64,000 nt of DNA, taken from contig NZ_DASWSJ010000035.1 in NCBI RefSeq assembly GCF_036402745.1, positions 13,546-77,545 on the forward strand. The letters run 5' to 3'. The first letter of the stretch is position 1, and the number at the start of each line of letters is the position of its first letter. The stretch is from Actinophytocola sp036402745. GTDB lineage: Bacteria > Actinomycetota > Actinomycetes > Mycobacteriales > Pseudonocardiaceae. The notes below the pieces were generated by a model. The model was given only the letters and a program-made list of their open reading frames with translations. It had not been told where the DNA came from and searched no databases. The position numbers and the translations under genes were made by a program. Below are positions 58,092 through 64,000 of the stretch, one piece after another.

Positions 58092-59721
58092 CACCCTCTG
58101 GGCCGCGCTGACGGGCGCGGGCCGTAGCGCGTTCCGCACGTCGTTGCACTGCTGGGTCGAGGACCGGTGGGAGGCGGCCACCTGGAGCGAGGTGGTCGCC
58201 GACGCCGAGAACATGACCGCGGGGCTGCGGAAGTGCGGGGTGCGGCCAGGGACCCGGGTCGCGACCGTGCTCACCAACGGACCACACGCCGTGCGGGGTC
58301 TGCTCGGCGTGTGGCTCGCGGGTGGCGCGGTCGCGTCGCTGCCGGTCCCGGCGCGTGGCATGGACGGCGCGGAGTACGCCAAGCAGCTGCTCACGATCTG
58401 CGAGCAGCTGCAACCGGAGGTCTTCCTGCTCGAGGAGCGCATGTTCGGCCTCCTCGACGAGGACCTCCGGACGAGGCTGCGCGCGAGGACCTGGGAGTCC
58501 TTGCGCGGCACGGGAAAGGTCGACGCCTCCCCGCCCGGGGACGACGACCTGGCGTTCGTGCAGTACTCCTCGGGCAGCACCAGCGCGCCCAAGGGCTGCA
58601 TGCTCACCCCGCGGGCGATCGGGCACCAGCTCGACCTGATCACCGCGATGCTCGACGGCCGGCCGGAGGGCGAGACGACGGTGTCGTGGCTGCCGCTGTC
58701 GCACGACATGGGGATCTTCGGCACGCTGCTCACGCCGTGGCTCAACGACTGGACGCTGTACCTGTCCACTCCGGAACGGTTCGCGATGGCGCCGCGCACG
58801 TGGTTCGGCGACATGGCCGAGTTCGGCGGCACGATGACCGCGGGCACGAACACCGCGCTGCACCTGGGTTCCCGGATCGGCCGGTCCGCCCGGATGGCCC
58901 GTGGGCTCGACGTGCGGGCCTGCATCATCGGCGCCGAACGGGCCGAGGCGGACACGCTTCGCCGGGTCGTCGACTCGCTCGGCCCGTACGGGTTCCGGGC
59001 CGAGTCGCTGATGCCGGCCTACGGGTTGGCCGAGGCGACGCTCGCGGTCACCGCCACGCCGATGCACGAGGCGCCCCGGCACCTCGTGGTCGACTCGATC
59101 GCGCTCGCGGACGGGGAGCTGCACGAGGTCGACCCGGCCGTCAAGTCGGCCACCGCGGTGGTCAGCGCCGGCACGCCGTGCCTCGGCGTGGAGGTGCTCG
59201 GCGCGCCGAGCGACCGGCTCGGTGAGATCAGCGTCCGGTCGCCGTCACTCGCGGCAGGTTACTTCGCGGACCCGGTTCGCACGGCCGAGCGGTTCACCGG
59301 CGACACCGTGCGCACGGCGGACCTCGGGTTCGTCCGGGACGGCCACCTCTACCCGGTGGGCCGGATCGACGACGTGATCTCGGTGGCCGGGCGCAAGGTC
59401 TACGCCCGCGAGATCGAGAACGCCGTCGACGGGCTGGCCGGGGTGCGGCGTGGCTGCACCACGCTCATCTCGGCCGACGGCAGTGGCAAGGAGCTCACGC
59501 TGTTCGTCGAGGTGAAGCGGCGCCTGGAGGACTACCGGCCGCTCGCCGAGGCGGTCGCGTCGCTCGCGATGGCCAAGGCCGCGGTCGCGCTCGACGAGTG
59601 CGTGTTCCTGTCGCGCAACAGCCTGCCCAAGACACCCAGCGGCAAGATCCAGCGGCACCGCTGCCGGCAGATGCTCGACGCCGGCCGCTTCGAGCCGCTG
59701 GCCACCGTTCGGCTCGGATAG
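58081..59721 (+). CDS. Fatty-acyl-AMP ligase (FAAL-type FadD)
   Basis: 546-residue adenylating enzyme. Motifs: QYSSGSTSAPKG (about 161-172), SWLPLSHDMGIFG (about 202-214, a FAAL signature), YGLAEATLAV (about 319-328), TADLGFVRDGHLYPVGRIDDVISVAGRKVYAREIE split over about 415-449. It should activate a free fatty acid as acyl-AMP and pass it to the ACP upstream instead of to CoA. Whether the FAAL-specific insertion is present would need an alignment. Co-translated with the desaturase. Confidence 0.86.
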   Translation: MSSDTLWAALTGAGRSAFRTSLHCWVEDRWEAATWSEVVADAENMTAGLRKCGVRPGTRVATVLTNGPHAVRGLLGVWLAGGAVASLPVPARGMDGAEYAKQLLTICEQLQPEVFLLEERMFGLLDEDLRTRLRARTWESLRGTGKVDASPPGDDDLAFVQYSSGSTSAPKGCMLTPRAIGHQLDLITAMLDGRPEGETTVSWLPLSHDMGIFGTLLTPWLNDWTLYLSTPERFAMAPRTWFGDMAEFGGTMTAGTNTALHLGSRIGRSARMARGLDVRACIIGAERAEADTLRRVVDSLGPYGFRAESLMPAYGLAEATLAVTATPMHEAPRHLVVDSIALADGELHEVDPAVKSATAVVSAGTPCLGVEVLGAPSDRLGEISVRSPSLAAGYFADPVRTAERFTGDTVRTADLGFVRDGHLYPVGRIDDVISVAGRKVYAREIENAVDGLAGVRRGCTTLISADGSGKELTLFVEVKRRLEDYRPLAEAVASLAMAKAAVALDECVFLSRNSLPKTPSGKIQRHRCRQMLDAGRFEPLATVRLG

Positions 59722-59736
59722 CCGGAAAGGTCCCTC

Positions 59737-60780
59737 ATGGCAACCACGAAACCACGCACGATCCTGCTCACCGGCGCGTCCGGGGTGATCGGCCGGGCCG
59801 TCGCCGAGCAGCTTCGCCCGCACCGGGTGATCGGCCTGGTGCACAGCGACACCGACCTGCCCGACATGCACGAGGTGCTGCGCGGCGACCTGGCCGAGCC
59901 CCGCCTCGGTCTGTCTCAGTGGGACTGGGACCGGCTCGCCGACGAGGTGGACGTGATCGTCCACTCGGGAGCGTTGACCGAGTGGGGCCAGCCGTGGCCC
60001 CGCTACGAGTCGATCAACATCGGCGGCACCCGCCGGGTGATCGAGCTGGCCCGGGCGGCCGACGCGCCGGTGCACTACGTCAGCACGTGCTTCGTGCACG
60101 CCATCGAGCGCGACGAGCTCGGCAAACTGGGCCCGGACAACGTCGTCCGGCCCTACATCCGGTCCAAGCTGGACTCCGAGCGGCTGCTCCAGGACAGCGG
60201 AGTGCCCTGGAACATCTACCGGCCCACCAACCTGGTCGGCGACTCACGCACCGGCGCGAGCAGCCAGCCGCAGATCGTGCAGGCCATGTCCGACTGGTTC
60301 TGCCGCGGGAAGGCGCCGTTCTTCCCGGCCCACAAGGGAAACCTGGTCGACGTCATACCCCTGGACGTCACCGCGATCGCGATCGCCCGTGCGGTGCTGG
60401 CCGACAACCTCGGCCACCTCCACTGGCTCACCTACGGCGCCGACGCGATGACCGTCGCGCAGGCGCAGGAGATCCTGGTCGCACACAGCGCGGCGAACGG
60501 CAAGGAGATCCCGCGGGTGCCGATCGTCGACCCGCGGCTGCCGCTGCCGGTGCCACTGGCAGACGTGCCGGCCACCTCGCGGACCTTCCTCAAGGTGCTC
60601 ATCGACGTCAGCGAGGTGACCCACGCGTGCGGGGGCGTGCTGCCCACCTCCATGCGCGAGCTCGTCGAGGAGCTCGACGTCCCCATGCCCTCGGACCAGG
60701 ACGCCTACCGGCGCAGCCTCACCTACTGGACGAACGTGCGGAACGCCGCGCGGCACAAGGCAATGAAGGAGGTCGCATGA
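59737..60780 (+). CDS. Extended-SDR NAD(P)-binding reductase, FAR/thioester-reductase-like
   Basis: 347-residue extended SDR. TGASGVIGRAV (about 13-23) binds NAD(P); the catalytic Ser is in VSTCFVHA (about 113-120) and YIRSK (about 143-147) is the YxxxK pair. The NLVGDSRTGASSQ and VDVIPLDVTAIAI blocks are typical of male-sterility/thioester-reductase NAD domains. In this setting it may release an ACP-bound acyl chain as aldehyde or alcohol, but no carrier-specific motif proves it. Its stop overlaps the next gene by ATGA. Confidence 0.78.
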   Translation: MATTKPRTILLTGASGVIGRAVAEQLRPHRVIGLVHSDTDLPDMHEVLRGDLAEPRLGLSQWDWDRLADEVDVIVHSGALTEWGQPWPRYESINIGGTRRVIELARAADAPVHYVSTCFVHAIERDELGKLGPDNVVRPYIRSKLDSERLLQDSGVPWNIYRPTNLVGDSRTGASSQPQIVQAMSDWFCRGKAPFFPAHKGNLVDVIPLDVTAIAIARAVLADNLGHLHWLTYGADAMTVAQAQEILVAHSAANGKEIPRVPIVDPRLPLPVPLADVPATSRTFLKVLIDVSEVTHACGGVLPTSMRELVEELDVPMPSDQDAYRRSLTYWTNVRNAARHKAMKEVA

Positions 60781-61700
60781 CCACGACCAGCCAATGGCAG
60801 CCGCCGGACCTGCGCGGCAAGGTCGCGCTGGTGACCGGCGCGAGCCGCGGCGTCGGCCGGGGCATCGCGCGGGCGCTGGGGGAGGCGGGCGCGAAGGTCT
60901 ACGTGACCGGCCGCAGCACCCGCGGCTCGCACACCACCGAGAACCTGCCCGGCACCGTCGACGACACGGCCGACGAGGTCACCGCCCGCGGCGGCACCGG
61001 GGTCGCCGTGCGCTGCGACCACACGGTCGACGCGGACGTCGAGGCGCTGTTCGCCCGGATCACCGAGGAGGACGGCCGGCTCGACCTGCTCGTCAACAAC
61101 GCGTGGGCGGGCTACGAGCGCAGCGACGAGGAGCGGTTCGACGCGCCGTTCTGGAAGCAGCCGCAGTGGCGCTACGACCTGTTCGCCGCGTCGCTGCGCG
61201 GCCAGTTCGTGGCGAGCCGCCTCGCGGTTCCGCTGATGCTGCCGGACAGGAGCGGCCTCATCGTGAACATCTCGTTCACCGACGGCGAGGTCTACCTGGG
61301 CCAGGCCGCGTACGACATGTGCAAGACCGCGTCCGACCGGCTCGCCCTCGGCATGGGCCACGAGCTGCGCAAGCACGGCGTCGCCGCGGTCGCGCTGCAC
61401 CCCGGTTTCGTGCGCACGGAGCGCGTCGAGGCGGCGTGGGACCTGCTCGGCGCGGGGCCGGCGCAGGTCGTGCACTCGCCGGAGTACGTGGGCCGGGCCA
61501 TCGCCTCGCTCACGGTGGACCCCGAGGTCATGGCGGTGTCCGGGCAGCGGCTCGCGGTCGGTGACCTCGCGGTGCAGTACGGGTTCACCGACGTCGACGG
61601 CCGGCAGCCGCCGGCGTTCAAGCTCGAGGGCCGGATGACGCTGGCCAGCAGGATGGAGCGGCTCAACAGGGTCGTCGCGGCGGCAGGAGCCGGGAAATGA
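60777..61700 (+). CDS. Classical short-chain dehydrogenase/reductase
   Basis: 307-residue SDR with TGASRGVGRGIA (about 20-31), NNAW (about 106), Ser in IVNISFTDG (about 165) and YDMCK (about 180-184). C-terminal extension of about 60 residues compared with most SDRs, similar to DHRS1-like enzymes. Likely oxidises or reduces an alcohol/carbonyl on the lipid product. ATGA couplings on both sides show strict co-translation in the operon. Confidence 0.88.
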   Translation: MTTTSQWQPPDLRGKVALVTGASRGVGRGIARALGEAGAKVYVTGRSTRGSHTTENLPGTVDDTADEVTARGGTGVAVRCDHTVDADVEALFARITEEDGRLDLLVNNAWAGYERSDEERFDAPFWKQPQWRYDLFAASLRGQFVASRLAVPLMLPDRSGLIVNISFTDGEVYLGQAAYDMCKTASDRLALGMGHELRKHGVAAVALHPGFVRTERVEAAWDLLGAGPAQVVHSPEYVGRAIASLTVDPEVMAVSGQRLAVGDLAVQYGFTDVDGRQPPAFKLEGRMTLASRMERLNRVVAAAGAGK

Positions 61701-62584
61701 CCAGTCACACGGCATACCAGGGCGCGTCGGCCGAGGCGATCCAGAGCCACTACGACCGCGGCAACGACTTCTACGCGCTGTGGCTCGACCCGACCCGCAG
61801 CTACTCGTGCGCGCTGTGGGAGGGTCCGGACGACACGCTGCAGGCCGCCCAGGAGCGCAAGCTCGACCACCTCGCCACCGGCGCCCGCGCCCAGGGCGCC
61901 GGCCGGGTGCTCGACGTCGGCTGCGGCTGGGGCGGCCTGATGCGCCGGCTCGTCGACACGCACGACGTGTCCGAAGTGGTCGGTCTGACCCTCGCCAACG
62001 AGCAGGCCGCGCACATCGCGACGTTCGCCGACGAGCGCTACGACGTCCGCGTGCGGAACTGGGTCGACCACGCGCCCGAGGCCAGGGACGGGAAGGCGCC
62101 CTACGACGCGATCATCTCGATCGGCGCGTTCGAGCACTTCGCCGACTTCGGCCTCGCCCGCGCGGGCCGGGTCGCCGCGTACCGCCGGTTCTTCGACAGC
62201 TGCGCCGAGTGGCTGCCGCCGGGTGGCCGGCTCGCGCTGCAGACGAACGTGAAGGGCAACAACGTCAAGCTCGACCGCAAGACCGTGAAGGACCTGCTGT
62301 TCATCGTCGACCAGATCTTCCCCGAGTCCGAGCTGCCGTGGGTCTCGGAGATCTTCGAGGCGAGCGAGCGGAAGTTCGACCTGGTGTCGGCCCGCAACGA
62401 CGCCGACCACTACGCCCGCACCTGCCAGGAGTGGCACGACAACCTCGTCGCCAACCGGAAGCCGGCCGTGGCGCTGGTCGGCGAGCAGCGGGTCGCGGAC
62501 TACGAGCGCTACCTGCGTGCGTCGGTGGACGGGTTCCGCAACCGCCACCTCGGCCTCGTGCGGATCGTGTTCGAGCGGACGTAA
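61697..62584 (+). CDS. CFA/mycolic-cyclopropane-synthase-type methyltransferase
   Basis: 295-residue SAM methyltransferase. The N-terminus AIQSHYDRGNDFYALWLDPTRSYSCALW is the cyclopropane-fatty-acid-synthase signature, and VLDVGCGWGGLMRRL (about 72-86) is the SAM motif; the SIGAFEHFADF block follows at about 137. These enzymes add a methylene or methyl group to an alkene, so it could act on the double bond made by the desaturase, giving a cyclopropane or branched methyl chain. It ends 32 bp before the flavin oxidase gene. Confidence 0.85.
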   Translation: MTSHTAYQGASAEAIQSHYDRGNDFYALWLDPTRSYSCALWEGPDDTLQAAQERKLDHLATGARAQGAGRVLDVGCGWGGLMRRLVDTHDVSEVVGLTLANEQAAHIATFADERYDVRVRNWVDHAPEARDGKAPYDAIISIGAFEHFADFGLARAGRVAAYRRFFDSCAEWLPPGGRLALQTNVKGNNVKLDRKTVKDLLFIVDQIFPESELPWVSEIFEASERKFDLVSARNDADHYARTCQEWHDNLVANRKPAVALVGEQRVADYERYLRASVDGFRNRHLGLVRIVFERT

Positions 62585-62616
62585 GCCCACCACCACACAG
62601 CGATAGGGGACCGACC

Positions 62617-63999
62617 ATGGCGACGATCAGCTCGACGGGCCACGCGCCCGCCGACGCGTCGGGCATCAAGCACTCGATCTACTGGCGCGACACCGAGGCC
62701 GTCGTGCCGGGCCCGCCGCTGGCCGGCGACGTCCGGTGCGACGTCGGCATCATCGGCGGCGGCTACACCGGCCTGTGGACGGCCTACTTCCTCAAGCAGG
62801 CCGACCCGTCGCTCGACATCCACATCGTCGAGATGGACTACGCGGGCGCCGGCGCGTCCGGGCACGCCGACGGGTTCGTCACGCCCACCATCGGGCACAG
62901 CCTCGCCGGGCTGGTGCACGGGTTCGGCACCGAGCGGGCCAAGACGGCGTACTCGGTCGTCGGCCGGTCGATGCTGGAGCTGGACCGGTTCCGCCGCAAG
63001 CACGACGTGGACGCCGAGCTGGAGTCCACCGGCTACTTCTCGGTGGCCGCGAGCGAGGCGCAGCTGCGGCTGCTGCGGCGCGATGTCGAGCTGGCCGAGC
63101 GGATCGGCGCGAAGAACTCGCTGCGGCTGCTCGGGCCGGCCGAGGCGCGGGAACGGATCGGCTCGCCGGCCATCCACGGCGCGTTCAAGGTCGGCGGCGC
63201 GCTGCTCAACCCGCACCGGCTGGCCCGCGGCCTGGCCCGGGTGGTGCGCGGGCTGGGGGTGCACATCCACGAGCGGACCACGGCCACCAGCGTCACCAAG
63301 GAGAGCGGCCGGCACGTGATCACCACGCCCGGCGGCCGGGTGATCGCGAACAAGCTCGTGCTCGGCACGGACGCCTACCAGCACCAGTTCACCACGTTCA
63401 AGCACCGGGTGAAGCCGGTGTGGAGCTACGCGGTGGTGACCGAGCCGCTCACCGACGAGCAGCTCGCGCAGGTGCACTGGCCGGACCGGGAGGGCTTCGT
63501 CGAGTCCCGCAACTTCATCATCTTCGGCCGCTTCACCAAGGACAACCGGCTGCTGTTCGGCGGCGGGCCCGCGCCGTACTACTACGGCCGGGACATGGCC
63601 GAGGACAGGTACATGCGCCGGGACTCCTCGACCGCGTTCCTGCGGGACGCGCTGGTGCGCTACTTCCCGGCGTGGAAGGACGTGCGGATCGCCTACTCCT
63701 ACGGCGGTTGCGTCGGCATGACGCGCGACTTCGTGCCGCACGTGGGCAACACCGACGACGACGTGTACTACGCCTACGGCTACTGCGGCAACGGGATCGC
63801 GCTGACCCACACGGCCGGCAAGATCCTGCGCGACCTGATCCTGGGCCGCGACTCCGCGTACTCGAACCTGCTGTTCGTCAACCGGAAGGAGCGCCGGTTC
63901 CCGGTGGAGCCGGTGTCGTGGGTGGGTGCCCGCGCGCTGACCGCGCTGCTGTCCTTCCAGGACCGGCACCCGAACCTGATCAAGAAGCAGCTGGTCTAA
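62617..63999 (+). CDS. DAO-type FAD-dependent oxidoreductase, PuuB-like
   Basis: 460-residue flavoprotein. The FAD motif GIIGGGYTGLWTAYFL lies at about 46-61 (GxGxxG), ending HVGNTDDDVYYAYGYCGNGIALTHTAGK near residue 385-412, where DAO enzymes bind flavin. Overall most like gamma-glutamylputrescine oxidase (PuuB) and other amine oxidases. If the operon makes a lipid amine, this may oxidise it to an aldehyde or imine. A ribosome binding site (AGGGGA) is 8 nt before the ATG. The stop is one base from the window edge, so further operon genes may follow. Confidence 0.85.
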   Translation: MATISSTGHAPADASGIKHSIYWRDTEAVVPGPPLAGDVRCDVGIIGGGYTGLWTAYFLKQADPSLDIHIVEMDYAGAGASGHADGFVTPTIGHSLAGLVHGFGTERAKTAYSVVGRSMLELDRFRRKHDVDAELESTGYFSVAASEAQLRLLRRDVELAERIGAKNSLRLLGPAEARERIGSPAIHGAFKVGGALLNPHRLARGLARVVRGLGVHIHERTTATSVTKESGRHVITTPGGRVIANKLVLGTDAYQHQFTTFKHRVKPVWSYAVVTEPLTDEQLAQVHWPDREGFVESRNFIIFGRFTKDNRLLFGGGPAPYYYGRDMAEDRYMRRDSSTAFLRDALVRYFPAWKDVRIAYSYGGCVGMTRDFVPHVGNTDDDVYYAYGYCGNGIALTHTAGKILRDLILGRDSAYSNLLFVNRKERRFPVEPVSWVGARALTALLSFQDRHPNLIKKQLV

Positions 64000-64000
64000 G

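Noticed and set aside
1..64000. tRNA or rRNA genes, CRISPR arrays, phage or plasmid genes, intact IS elements
   Set aside because: None could be recognised by eye; a covariance-model scan would be needed to exclude small RNAs.

Overview
The window is 64 kb of very GC-rich chromosome with strong G/C third-position bias, many GTG starts and many apparently leaderless genes. This points to a mycelial actinomycete. Conserved blocks shared with Mycobacterium (pafB-pafC-tatA-tatC-helY-membrane protein-5'-3' exonuclease; lnt-ppm1-rbpA) place it in the Actinomycetia, and I would guess the Pseudonocardiales. No rRNA, tRNA, CRISPR array, integrase or intact insertion sequence was seen.

Layout. 1-5.3 kb: a cut-off MmpL-type transporter divergent from a TetR regulator, a GntR regulator with a fatty acid hydroxylase, and a divergent ArsR/cation-efflux pair. 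5.4-16 kb: a housekeeping block of pafB, pafC, a small membrane protein, tatA, tatC, a diacylglycerol kinase, helY and a DUF4333-like protein, then an Eis-type acetyltransferase, a tiny lipoprotein and a 5'-3' exonuclease. pafA and the proteasome genes do not precede pafB. 16-29 kb: a 1057-residue BTAD/NTPase regulator, a DrrAB-like ABC exporter, an M24 peptidase with an Lrp regulator, a methyltransferase divergent from a CGNR regulator, and a set of secreted or membrane enzymes including an S37 peptidase.

29.3-36.1 kb carries a lysine aminomutase catabolic cluster: kamA divergent from kdd, an amidohydrolase, kamD, kamE and kal. This is the pathway known from lysine-fermenting anaerobes, but here the beta-keto acid cleavage enzyme (kce) is missing. 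36.4-44.1 kb has a SRPBCC/acyl-CoA-synthetase fusion, a VOC protein, a NarL-type two-component system, an OhrR-like regulator, a Pit phosphate transporter with its DUF47 partner, and an ArsR gene coupled to an internally deleted SRPBCC gene. 44.2-50 kb holds lnt, ppm1, a cupin, rbpA (with a SigR/SigH-like promoter), tdk and an Atg22-like transporter. 50-56.5 kb holds an Rpf-like protein, a YtkA-like exported protein, an ECF sigma factor with a membrane partner, a truncated flavoprotein start followed by two 87-bp direct repeats, a glycerophosphodiesterase, a zinc-finger protein and a PAS-GGDEF-EAL protein.

56.8 kb to the right edge is a tightly packed operon for a modified lipid: acyl carrier protein, membrane desaturase, fatty-acyl-AMP ligase, extended-SDR reductase, classical SDR, cyclopropane-synthase-type methyltransferase and a DAO-type flavin oxidase. 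The ACP/desaturase/FAAL trio has the composition of the JamABC acyl-activation and desaturation cassette of alkyne biosynthesis. The upstream region carries four to five copies of a GGTTCGAGAA-like motif. This is the best candidate for an undescribed system in the window.
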